A stretch of 64,000 nucleotides of DNA from Virgisporangium ochraceum (GTDB lineage Bacteria > Actinomycetota > Actinomycetes > Mycobacteriales > Micromonosporaceae). The stretch lies in NCBI RefSeq assembly GCF_016863655.1, contig NZ_BOPH01000088.1, positions 1-64,000 of the forward strand, written 5' to 3'. Each line of letters opens with the position of its first letter. Positions within the stretch are counted from its first letter, which is position 1. Both the position numbers and the translations under genes were made by a program. Below the pieces are notes generated by a model, which saw only the letters and a program-made list of their open reading frames with translations, was not told the origin of the DNA and searched no databases. Of this stretch, positions 48,585 through 56,911 are shown piece after piece.

Positions 48585-50105
48585 CTAGGACAGGAGCGAT
48601 CGCGGGTTGAAGGTGGTCGCCCGCCGTCCGCTGCGGGCGGTGTCGGGCGCGCCGCGGCGGGCGAGGCGGCCGCCGAGGCGGAACCATTGGACCGTCCCGT
48701 CCGGTCCGCGGACGAAGTTGGCGCGCACGCCCTCCTCGGTGCCGCCGTTCAGGGGCAGGTCGACGACGTGGTCCTTGCGGTAGAACGCGAAGCCGTCGAC
48801 CGCCTGACCGCCGAACATCAGCACCAGCCGGCCACTGTCGGCGACGAGCTCGAACTCCTGTGTGTAAACGGTGCCGTCGAGGTCTATCTGCTGGCCGGAG
48901 TAGGTGCCCAGATACGGCGCCAGTTCGGCCTTGGTGAGCGTGAGCGGGGGAGCGGGGAGGTTGCTGACCCGGGCGAACCGGCGTAGCGCCCAGTCGTCGA
49001 TGAACAGGTCGTCGAGCAACGCGGTTCCGGCGTCGGAGTTGGTGAGCACTGTGAGGGCGAAGTCGCGGGCGGGCACCATCAGCAGACCGCTGTGCTGCCC
49101 GGCCCAGTCGCCCCCGTGCTGCACGACCGTGGGTCCCTCGGCGGTCGGCCGCAGCATCCAGGTGACGCCGGCTCCGTCCAGCTCGACGAACAGGGTGCCG
49201 CCGGGGCCGGGACGGGAGCGCATCGCGCGAATCGAGCGGCCGCTGAGCGCACGGCCGCCGTTGCCCAGGTGGAATCGGGCCCACCGGATCTGGTCGCGTG
49301 CGCTCGAGATGAGCCCGCCGGCCGGGTACAGCGAACGCGGAATCCGCCAGGCCTGCGGCGCGACGACGATGCCGCCGGTGGTCGGGTCGTAGACGTGCGG
49401 CTGCGCGACCCGGGCGCCGGGGATCTCGTCCAGGAAGAACCCCGATCGGGTCAGGTGCAGCGGATCAAGCAGTCTCCGCCTGACCTCGTCCTCGTACGGG
49501 CGGCGCGTCACCACCTCGATCAATCGCCCGGCCAGGGACAGCGCGGCGTTGTTGTAGCCGAACACCGTCCCGGGCGGGGTGAGCTGCGGGAGACGGTCCA
49601 TCGCGGCGACGTAGCGGGCGAGCGCCCCGGAGTCGTCGCCGGTGTCGAGGAAGAAGTCGCCGAGCCAGCCGGCCGTGTGGTTGAGCGCCTGCCGGACGGT
49701 GACCCGCGACGAGGCTGCGGCGTCGGCGGTGCGGAAGCCGGGAAGGTAGCTCCGAACCGTACGATCGAGATCGATCCTGCCCTGCTCCACGAGCCGCATG
49801 ACTGCCGCGCCGGTAAAGGTCTTCGTCGTCGAGGCGACGCGGAAGACCGTATCGCCGTCGACGTCCTCGGGAGCGTCGGTGCGGGTGACGCCGAAGCCGC
49901 GGACATGTTCCTTTCCGCCGTACCACAGGCCCAGGCCGACGCCGGCGATGCCGTACTTCTCCATGCCGGCCTGGATCTTCTCCTCGAGCTCCCGGACGGT
50001 GGACGGGACCCGGCCGGGTCGTTGCGGCTGGGGGACGGCGGTGACGAATCCACCGGCCGCGGTGGCGCCCAGGAGAGTGCGACGGGACAACTGCTGTTCT
50101 GGCAA
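48585..50105 (-). CDS. Secreted beta-lactamase-family serine hydrolase
   Basis: About 506 residues. The TTG at 50105 is preferred: GGAGG lies 5 bp upstream and the product opens with a twin-arginine signal (QQLSRRTLLGATAAGG). An ATG at 50150 gives a longer lead. Class C/DD-peptidase motifs are seen: ASTTKTFTG (SxxK), FGYNNAALSLAG (YxN) and HGGDWAGQHSG (HxG). A C-terminal beta-rich lipocalin-like domain (LAPYLGTYSGQQIDLDG, LVLMFGGQAVDGF) follows. Members are esterases, D-aminopeptidases or peptidoglycan enzymes; drug hydrolysis is not implied. Confidence 0.88.
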   Translation of the reverse strand: MPEQQLSRRTLLGATAAGGFVTAVPQPQRPGRVPSTVRELEEKIQAGMEKYGIAGVGLGLWYGGKEHVRGFGVTRTDAPEDVDGDTVFRVASTTKTFTGAAVMRLVEQGRIDLDRTVRSYLPGFRTADAAASSRVTVRQALNHTAGWLGDFFLDTGDDSGALARYVAAMDRLPQLTPPGTVFGYNNAALSLAGRLIEVVTRRPYEDEVRRRLLDPLHLTRSGFFLDEIPGARVAQPHVYDPTTGGIVVAPQAWRIPRSLYPAGGLISSARDQIRWARFHLGNGGRALSGRSIRAMRSRPGPGGTLFVELDGAGVTWMLRPTAEGPTVVQHGGDWAGQHSGLLMVPARDFALTVLTNSDAGTALLDDLFIDDWALRRFARVSNLPAPPLTLTKAELAPYLGTYSGQQIDLDGTVYTQEFELVADSGRLVLMFGGQAVDGFAFYRKDHVVDLPLNGGTEEGVRANFVRGPDGTVQWFRLGGRLARRGAPDTARSGRRATTFNPRSLLS

Positions 50106-50252
50106 GGGAACCTCCGGGCAGGTCGGCCGGTGACGGGGACGCGTGTCCATCGTCAAGGTTGAATGTGCCGGGCGAGTCGTCCGCGCGCAGGAATCCGCGC
50201 TCCTTCCCCGGAACGACGCCGTCATCGATGGGCGTGGAAAGCTCCACCGCGT

Positions 50253-50288
50253 GGCATGACATCCGGCACCCGCACGGCATGACATCCG
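50253..50288. repeat. Direct repeat GGCATGACATCCG, two copies
   Basis: Identical 13-bp copies at 50253-50265 and 50276-50288, offset 23 bp (about two helical turns). They lie upstream of the beta-lactamase-family gene and downstream of the glycosyltransferase remnant. Nothing else is seen in 50106-50340 apart from a weak GTGGA-AAGC-TCCAC hairpin at 50234-50247. Confidence 0.5.
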
Positions 50289-50340
50289 TCACGGCCTATG
50301 CACATTGCCTCCCGCCGAGGGCGAGTGAGCGGGTCGGGGT

Positions 50341-50764
50341 TCACCTGCGTCGGCAGGCTGCGATGAGGTGGTCCGCGGTCGGCCGGCCGACCTCGTCGGT
50401 GAACTGGGCGAGGAATGCCGCGTACCGTTCGGGCGCCGCGGGCTCGTTCATGAAGTGTGGCTGGAAGTGCGTGCGGGCCCAGTCGAAGTAGCGGTTGCTG
50501 CGGGCGTCGTCGCGAACCAACGCGCCCAGGGTGGTCCGTCCAAGGTGGACGACGTACCCATCTCGGGTGAACGGCAGCCAGCGCCGCCAGCAGCTGCGCC
50601 GATCCGTCGGTCGAGGCGTTGTCGACCATGACCAGCCGCACCCGCGGAGTCCGGATGGTACGCAGCAGCGCGTACACCGCCTGCGCCGTCACCGCGATGG
50701 TGTTGGAGCTGACCATCACGACGCCGACGCGCTCCGTGGGGCCATCTGCCCGTCGCCCGGCCAC
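50341..50764 (-). pseudogene. Glycosyltransferase family 2 remnant
   Basis: The start (GTG 50764) gives VGVVMVSSNTIAVTAQAVYALL and VRLVMVDNASTDGSAQLLAAL, the classical GT2 nucleotide-sugar binding opening. Within about 60 residues the frame becomes meaningless, while a different frame from about 50577 continues YVVHLGRTTLGALVRDD, RYFDWARTHFQPHF and ends DHLIAACRRR at 50341, a plausible GT2 C-terminus. Some 120-150 internal residues, including the DxD metal site, are missing. An internal deletion with frameshift is the simplest reading; the gene is non-functional as a transferase. Confidence 0.7.
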
Positions 50765-50986
50765 TCATGCGAGCGCCTGACGTCCATTCGTCGATAGCAC
50801 AGTGTCCGCGCCCTACCTGACAAGTGCCGGAGTCGCCGCGATCCTTGCAGCGGTGGCGCCGTCTGGGCTTCCGTGGCGGTATCCACGTCATGTGCCGCTT
50901 CGCCGCGGCGCGGACCTCGTCGCTCACCTGGGCCCGTCTGCCCTGTGGACGCCCGGCCGGCGTCGAACCACATGACGGTCCGGATT
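50765..50986. other. Intergenic region, nothing recognised
   Basis: About 220 bp between the glycosyltransferase remnant and the lipoprotein gene. No open frame with believable codon use, terminator or operator was found. Confidence 0.4.
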
Positions 50987-51541
50987 CTAGGCGAGAGCCA
51001 GCGCGGCGTTCGCGACCTCTTTCACGTTCTTCTTCGCCGCTGCCAGTTCTTCTCCATGGCGTGAGTAGCTGATGCGGACGTGGACGGGTCCGCGTCGCGC
51101 CACGATCCATACGTCGACCCGGTTTCCGGGACCTTCGACCGTGTAGCCGCACGCCTGCTCGCCGACATCCGTCAACTCGTCGGCGGACAGCCACACGGCG
51201 AATTCGGTGGCCTCTATCTTCTCCGAGGCGCATTCGGTGTCGGTGTAGTTCGGCTCGTCGTGCAGGGTGATGTCCAGGAGCGCACCACCCGGCCCGGTGT
51301 CCATCCTGGTGCAGGCCCGGTCCATGCCGGACCACGTCGCTGTGTCGAAGTTCGGGGCGAGCTTGCGCAGCAGGTCGTTGCCGAGACGTACGCACAGCCC
51401 GGACGGGGGCGTCGTGTCGGCGGCGTCGGTCGTGGACCGGTCGGCCCGGTCGCCGGACGTGCAGCCCGAGACGAACAGAAGAGCCGCAGCGAGCGGCCCC
51501 AGCAACCGCGGGGACCGCGGGGACCGCGAACGAGGCGACAT
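50987..51541 (-). CDS. Lipoprotein, DUF3558-like
   Basis: About 184 residues from ATG 51541. Signal with lipobox: LLGPLAAALLFVSGCTSG (Cys near 29). The mature part has four further Cys (LCVRLG, ACTRMD, ECASEK, ACGYTV), probably two disulphides, and a strand-rich end (RVDVWIVARRGPVHVRISY). Size and pattern resemble the DUF3558 lipoproteins common in Pseudonocardiales, but the match is by impression. No ribosome site is evident. It is divergent from the repeat protein gene. Confidence 0.68.
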   Translation of the reverse strand: MSPRSRSPRSPRLLGPLAAALLFVSGCTSGDRADRSTTDAADTTPPSGLCVRLGNDLLRKLAPNFDTATWSGMDRACTRMDTGPGGALLDITLHDEPNYTDTECASEKIEATEFAVWLSADELTDVGEQACGYTVEGPGNRVDVWIVARRGPVHVRISYSRHGEELAAAKKNVKEVANAALALA

Positions 51542-51685
51542 GGTCGCAGAAGTTAGCACGGCTCGGCTGTTCCCCATCGCCGGTGCGGCCGGGATCCGCC
51601 GCGGTGGGCGCTGTGCCGCGTCTGCAAGATCCGTTGATCCTGTTGCGGGCGGTGGTGAGACTGCGGTGTCCGGGGTGGGGGAGAG

Positions 51686-53016
51686 GTGCTGGTGGTCGTG
51701 ACGTCGTTGCCCGGTCGTCGTCGGCTGTGCGGCCTTGCGGTCAACCCGGCCCTGCCGGTCGACCTCGTGGATCGGTTGATCGCCACCGGTGACACCGAGG
51801 TGTGCCTCTATCTGGCGGACCGCGATGATCTGTCCGCGTCGCGGCTTCGACTGCTTGCCGCACGGGGTGGCACGGACACCGCGGTCGCGTTGGTGCGCAG
51901 GGGACTGGCCACCGCTGCCGACGTGGACCCGGCGGATGCGCGGGTGGCACTGGCGTTGCTGGAGGTGGGCGGCGCGCCCGGGTCATGGGCGCTTGCCCTG
52001 GCCGGGCATCCCGATCCGTCGGTGCGGGCGGGTGTGGCCGCTGCCGGTCACGTGCCCGTCGATGTGCTGCGGGACCTGGTGGACGACCCCGATGTGGTGG
52101 TCGTCGCCGAGGCCGCCCGGTCGCCGACGATGCCCGCCGATCTGGTGATGCGGCTCGCCGGGCATCCACACGTGGGGGTCCGGCGTGGCGTCGCCGGCAA
52201 CGAGGCGACCCCCGCCTCGCTGTTGGCGGCGCTGGGCACTGACGGGGCGTTGCCGCCGGCGCGGTGGTGCTACGGCTGCGACGGGCGCGCGGACCCGCCG
52301 CCCGGTATGTGCTGCCGCGGCGGGCACGAGGGCGCGTGGGTCGACCTGCGGTATGCCCTTGCGGTGAACCCGGCGACGCCACCGCAGACCGTCGCCGGGT
52401 GGGTCGACCATCCGGCGATGTGGGTGCGGTGGGCGGTGGCCGAACGGCAGGACCTGCCACCGGAGGTTCACCGGCGGTTGGCCGGTGACCCGGTACCGGG
52501 CGTCCGGGGCGAGGTGGCCGCCAACCCGACGAGCGGGGAGAGCCTGATCCGGACGATGGCCGGCGACGACACCTACGACGTGCGGCGACGCCTGGCGCAC
52601 AACCCGCGCGTCCCGCTCGACGTGCTGGCCGCGATCGCGCCCGTCACGAGGATCGGCCCGACGCTGCTGCCACGCATCGCCGCCGCGGACACGGCGGAGG
52701 TGGCGCAGCTGGCCCGCTCACCGGTCGCCGCGGTCCGGATGCTGCTGGCCGCACGGCCCGACCTGCCCCCGGATGTGGTGAACCTGCTCGCCGACGACCC
52801 GGACGCGAAGGTGCTCAAGTCGCTGGCCCCGAACCCGACGCTGACCGAAGCGCAGCTACGCACGATGGTGGCCCGCCACGGCAGCCGCGTCGTCGTCCGG
52901 CCCTGCCAGCGGGGACGATCATCGAGCTGCTCGACGATCCCGACGAGCGGGTGGCCGAAGCGGCGGCGGCGAACCCTTCCCTGCCACGCCCCGCGATGCG
53001 GACCCTCCTCGCGTAG
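51686..53016 (+). CDS. Leucine-rich-repeat-variant (LRV) type helical repeat protein, late frameshift
   Basis: About 443 residues if the frameshift is corrected. The start is GTG 51686 or 51692 behind GGGGGAGAG. Repeats of about 24 residues show the LRV pattern (VDLVDRLI..GD..V, LALAGHPDPSVRAGVAAAG, VRRRLAHNPRVPLDVLAAIA). A Cys cluster interrupts the repeats near residue 193: CYGCDGRADPPPGMCC then H, which could bind zinc or an iron-sulphur cluster as in known LRV proteins. After about 52890 the first frame turns Arg/Ser-rich and runs to 53026, while a neighbouring frame continues repeat-like (GTIIELLDDPDERVAEAAAAN, MRTLLA) to the stop at 53014-53016, indicating a one-base indel. Probably a protein-binding scaffold. 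Confidence 0.72.
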
Positions 53017-53103
53017 CGGCGGGTGAACCGGAGACGTTACGGATCGGGCTCGCCGATCGGCGGCGCAGACGGCCCGCCGGTCGCGCCGGTCGGCCGCCTG
53101 GAA

Positions 53104-55857
53104 TCAGCCGTCACCACGGAACGCCTCCTCCTCCCGCGCCGACGACCGCACCACCGCGAGTCCGGCCGACAGCGTCGCCGCCACCACGGCGACCCCCAGG
53201 GTGACGCCGATCGCCGCCGCCGGCACACCGAACCGGAGCACCGGCACCTGCTCCGGCACCGGGTCGAGCAGCCGCGCCGCCAGGGGACCCAGCACGGCCA
53301 GCCCGCCGACCGTGCACAGCAGCGCCACCAGCACCAGCGCGACGAGCTCCGCGGCCCGCGCACCGACGATCCTCACCCGGCCGACCCCGATCCGGGCGAG
53401 CATGAGGTCACCGGGCCGCGCCGCCACCGCCGTCCGGTCGGCGTGCAGCGCCAGCGCGACGATCGCCAGCAGGGCGAGGTACGCGGCCACCCCGAGGTCG
53501 TAGCCGCGGGACTGGCGGGCGGCCACGAAGTCGGCGTCGTCGCGGTACTGCTCGCTCGTCGAGACCAGGGTGGCCGCGACCGACCGCGGCGCCATCACCT
53601 CGTCGATGCCGCGCTGCCCCCGCGAGCTCCACAGCTCGGTGCGGACGAAGGGCGGCGGGCCGCCGGGCGGCCGCAGCCGCGGATCGTCGCGACCCATGAG
53701 CGGGAACACGACCGCGCCCGGCACGATGTACATCGTCCGGTCGCCGGACCCCGGGAACGCCGGCAGCCGCGCGATCACCTGCAGCGACCCGCCCCACCGG
53801 GGCAGGCTCACCGGCACGTCGTCGACCCCCGTGAGTGACGGGTCGCCGACCACGATCACCGGGACCTTCCAGGACGACGGTTCGGCGCCGGCCAGCCGCC
53901 GTACGGCGTCGCGGGCGGCGGCGAGGTCCGGCCCGCGGCCCCAGTCGGCGACCCGCAGGAACGACTCCGGGTCGATCACGACGAGGTCGCGGATCCCCTC
54001 GTCGTAGGGCGTGTAGGCGTCGATCCGCCAGACGAGCGTGAGGTGCGGCGGGAGCGGCGGCGTGCGCACGCCGGGCACCAGCCCCTGCGGCTGTGGCCGC
54101 CCCTCCTGCGGGTCGGGCTCCGGCGGTTGCCGCACCGGCTGGTCGTCGAGCACGTGGGAACCGGGGATCCTGGCGATCGCCGTGGCACCGGCCGACGCTG
54201 CCACGCGGTCGTCGATGTTCACCCCGATGGTGTCGACGGCGGACATCGTGAACACGAGCATGCCGAGGCCGGTGGCCAGCAGCACCACCGTCAACACCCG
54301 TTCGCCGCCGGCCGCGAGCCGGCGGCGCAGCAGCCAGCCGACGACCGCCGGCCTGCGGTCCGCCGTGGTCGTTCTTCTCCTCAGGGACGCGAGCCGCACG
54401 ACCAACGTGCCGCCCAGCACCCCGGCCGCGGCAAACACCAGCAGCGGGACGAGGAGGTCGATGCCCCGGGCCTGTGTGGTGCCCCACATCCCGACCGCGG
54501 CGACGGCCGCCGCCACGACGACGAGCAGCCCCCACGGCCGCGACCGGCGGGGTGCGACCGGCACGGCCGGCCGGACCCGGCGCGCCGCCGACACCGCGGC
54601 CACGCACGCGACCGTCACCGGGCCGGCGAGCGCGGCGATCCCGGCCGCGACCAGGGCGGGCCCCAGCGACGCGACCGTGACCGCACCGGGTGGGCCGAAC
54701 CGCTCCACCAGCGTCCGGGCCAGCGCCCAGCCCGCGAACGCCGCCGGCACCGCGGGGACAAGGTGTTCGACGAACCACAGCGCGCCGACGGTGGTCGGCG
54801 ACAGCCCGGATCCGACGCTGTGTCGCAGCTCGACCCGCCGGCGCCGCACGGCGAGCAGGCCGATCGCGAGCACCGAGGCGAGCGCGACGGCCAGCGCCGC
54901 CCACCCCGTCACCCGGGAGCGACGCTGCACCGCCTCGGCCGTGCGGGACGCGTCGGTGGCCACCTGCGCGATCCCGCTGGCCACCCGCGGCGTGACCGGG
55001 CTGACGTCGACCATGCGGCCCAGGTAGCGGCGCCGGACCTCCTCGACCTCGCGGGCGGCCGTGCGCGCCTCGGCCAGTGTCGCGCCGGGATCGAGCTGCG
55101 CGTCGGCCCACCACAGGATGCGGTCGCCGCTGGCCTTGGACAGCCGTTCGATCGTGTCGATGTCGCCGATGAGCAGATGTGCCTTGAGCGTGGTCGCCTG
55201 CGGGTCGTCGGGGAGGTCGCGCTGATCGCGGACCCACGGTCGGACACCGCCGGGCGGGTCGGCCGGCAGCCGGCCGCCGGTCACGGCATAGACGCCCGCG
55301 ACGCGGACGGCGACCCCGTCGGGGTTGGCGCCGACCGTGTCGACGCGGTAGGTGACGCTGTCGCCGGCGTGCACGCCCAGGTCGGTGGCGACCGGCTCCG
55401 GCAGCCACACCCCTTGATTCCGCACGGCGCCCAGCGGCACCAGGCGGGCGGCGGGGGCGGTCGTGGCGAGCAGGCGCGCGGCCGCCGTCCGCCCGCCGGC
55501 CGACACCGTGGACTCCCACCGCTTCGGCCGCACCGACTCCATCCCGACCGAAGCGCCGCCGAGCGTCGGCTCCGACAGGTGCCGCACCCCGCGCAGGTCC
55601 CGCACCGCCACCTGCTGGTCGGCGCTGTTCGGCGACTCCGAGGCGCTGAGGCGCACCGCCACGTCCTCGCCCCGGTCCGCCCCCGGTGCGATCGCCGCCC
55701 GCCGGTCGGCGAACACCGCGTTGTCCGACGCCTCGTCGTACATCGGTGCCGAAGCCGCCGACAGCGCCGCGACGGTGAACACCGCCAGAACCAGGAGTGC
55801 CCACGGACCCTGCCGCAGCCAGCCACTGACCGCGGCCGCCACCAACGGCCAACGCAC
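53104..55857 (-). CDS. FtsX-like ABC transporter permease, no adjacent ATPase
   Basis: About 917 residues from GTG 55857 (GGGGGAGG nine bases upstream); an ATG at 55941 would add 28 polar residues. One N-terminal helix (WALLVLAVFTVAALSAA) is followed by a large extracytoplasmic MacB-type domain, a block of helices (about 350-540), another outer domain (about 580-780) and the final FtsX helices (DLGVAAYLALLAIVALAL, AELVALVLVALLCTVGGLAVLG, IGVTLGVAVVAATLSAGLAVV). Pro-rich stretches interrupt the second outer domain. Such proteins work with an ABC ATPase in lipoprotein or envelope-substrate handling; none lies within the window, so it must be encoded elsewhere. Confidence 0.85.
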   Translation of the reverse strand: MRWPLVAAAVSGWLRQGPWALLVLAVFTVAALSAASAPMYDEASDNAVFADRRAAIAPGADRGEDVAVRLSASESPNSADQQVAVRDLRGVRHLSEPTLGGASVGMESVRPKRWESTVSAGGRTAAARLLATTAPAARLVPLGAVRNQGVWLPEPVATDLGVHAGDSVTYRVDTVGANPDGVAVRVAGVYAVTGGRLPADPPGGVRPWVRDQRDLPDDPQATTLKAHLLIGDIDTIERLSKASGDRILWWADAQLDPGATLAEARTAAREVEEVRRRYLGRMVDVSPVTPRVASGIAQVATDASRTAEAVQRRSRVTGWAALAVALASVLAIGLLAVRRRRVELRHSVGSGLSPTTVGALWFVEHLVPAVPAAFAGWALARTLVERFGPPGAVTVASLGPALVAAGIAALAGPVTVACVAAVSAARRVRPAVPVAPRRSRPWGLLVVVAAAVAAVGMWGTTQARGIDLLVPLLVFAAAGVLGGTLVVRLASLRRRTTTADRRPAVVGWLLRRRLAAGGERVLTVVLLATGLGMLVFTMSAVDTIGVNIDDRVAASAGATAIARIPGSHVLDDQPVRQPPEPDPQEGRPQPQGLVPGVRTPPLPPHLTLVWRIDAYTPYDEGIRDLVVIDPESFLRVADWGRGPDLAAARDAVRRLAGAEPSSWKVPVIVVGDPSLTGVDDVPVSLPRWGGSLQVIARLPAFPGSGDRTMYIVPGAVVFPLMGRDDPRLRPPGGPPPFVRTELWSSRGQRGIDEVMAPRSVAATLVSTSEQYRDDADFVAARQSRGYDLGVAAYLALLAIVALALHADRTAVAARPGDLMLARIGVGRVRIVGARAAELVALVLVALLCTVGGLAVLGPLAARLLDPVPEQVPVLRFGVPAAAIGVTLGVAVVAATLSAGLAVVRSSAREEEAFRGDG

Positions 55858-56105
55858 GCGTACAGACCTCCCCCGTCCACGGCCCGGAGGTTCATCCTGC
55901 CCGGCGGCGGGGGCGCGGTCCACTGAACGGCGGTCAATCATTCGTGACCGGCGGGTCGAGCGTTCCGGGTGGCGACCGGACGCCGGCGACCGGGCTCGTG
56001 GGCCGGTTCGTCCAGGCCAGGGTCGAGTGCGGTGGCCGTGGCCGCCGCCCCGAAGCTTGGCGTCTCGCCCGCCGAGCCGGGCTTGAGCGGTGACCCGGAG
56101 CCGAG

Positions 56106-56675
56106 TTAGTCCGCCACGTAGGCGGCCACATCGGAGAGGAGCGTCCGCCAAGCCGGCTCAGCGACATCGGCCTCGCCGCCCAACTCGCTGGAGACGACCG
56201 CGAGCAGAGCGTCGACGGTCGGCTTTCTCTCTGCCTTCTCGCGCAGGGCTTCGCTCACGGCTCCGAGCGCGCGTACGAACATTCTCAGGCTGGGTGCGAA
56301 CGGTCGCGCTCTGAAGCTGGTGTGTACCTGCCGGATCTCACCGGTTGCACCTTCCAACGCGAAGAACGCCTGGCCCGCGTAACCGAGGAAAAGCAGATCA
56401 CCGGTGCCGGGCGGCGCGGTGGACCCGTCCTCGTCGTAAATCTCGTCAAGCGTTCGGATGCCAGAGGCGAGGTGCCGGTCGAACTCAACGACCTCCAGGA
56501 AAGTCTCGGGCACACCCGTGTGGATGAGCATCGCGAGGGTGCCCTGGTGGGACACCAACTCACGAAGCGACTCGGTCGAAGCGAGGAGGATCTCGTCGTG
56601 CGGGAACCATCGCTGGAGCTGCTCACGGTCGATCGCGTCGGACCCTTCCTCATGGCGGAGCATGCCCCCGGGCAT
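56106..56675 (-). CDS. SUKH-4-like immunity family protein
   Basis: About 189 residues from ATG 56675 (ATG 56750 or 56663 also possible). Seen: a helical start IDREQLQRWFPHDEI, then VPETFLEVVEFD, GDLLFLGYAGQAFFALEGATGEIRQVHTS and a helical end SLRMFVRALGAVSEALREKAER, the pattern of SUKH-superfamily proteins. Many are antitoxins of polymorphic toxin systems; others are general scaffolds. No toxin gene is adjacent, so an orphan immunity or housekeeping role is equally possible. The gaps 55858-56105 and 56676-56911 hold nothing recognisable. Confidence 0.72.
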   Translation of the reverse strand: MPGGMLRHEEGSDAIDREQLQRWFPHDEILLASTESLRELVSHQGTLAMLIHTGVPETFLEVVEFDRHLASGIRTLDEIYDEDGSTAPPGTGDLLFLGYAGQAFFALEGATGEIRQVHTSFRARPFAPSLRMFVRALGAVSEALREKAERKPTVDALLAVVSSELGGEADVAEPAWRTLLSDVAAYVAD

Positions 56676-56911
56676 CGGGTGACCATCCCGCTGCGCCCGG
56701 TCCGGGTTGCCGACAGTTACGTGGTCGATATGCGCACGGGTGCCCGGCATGGCCAAGACCGTAACGGACCGGTGGCGTTGGTTGCTGTGCAACCAACAGG
56801 GGTATCGCGATGGCTTCCAGCTCTGGCCAGTTCGTCTGACGGATTCGGCGGGGTCGCGTCCGCGGGCGAGGTGGCGACGACGACCCCGCCGCTCGGCCGA
56901 TCGCTCCGCAC

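Noticed and set aside
50222..50340. Continuation of the glycosyltransferase frame downstream to 50222 as coding
   Set aside because: Codon use is poor and residues are Arg/Pro/His-rich after the frameshift; the meaningful frame stops at 50341.
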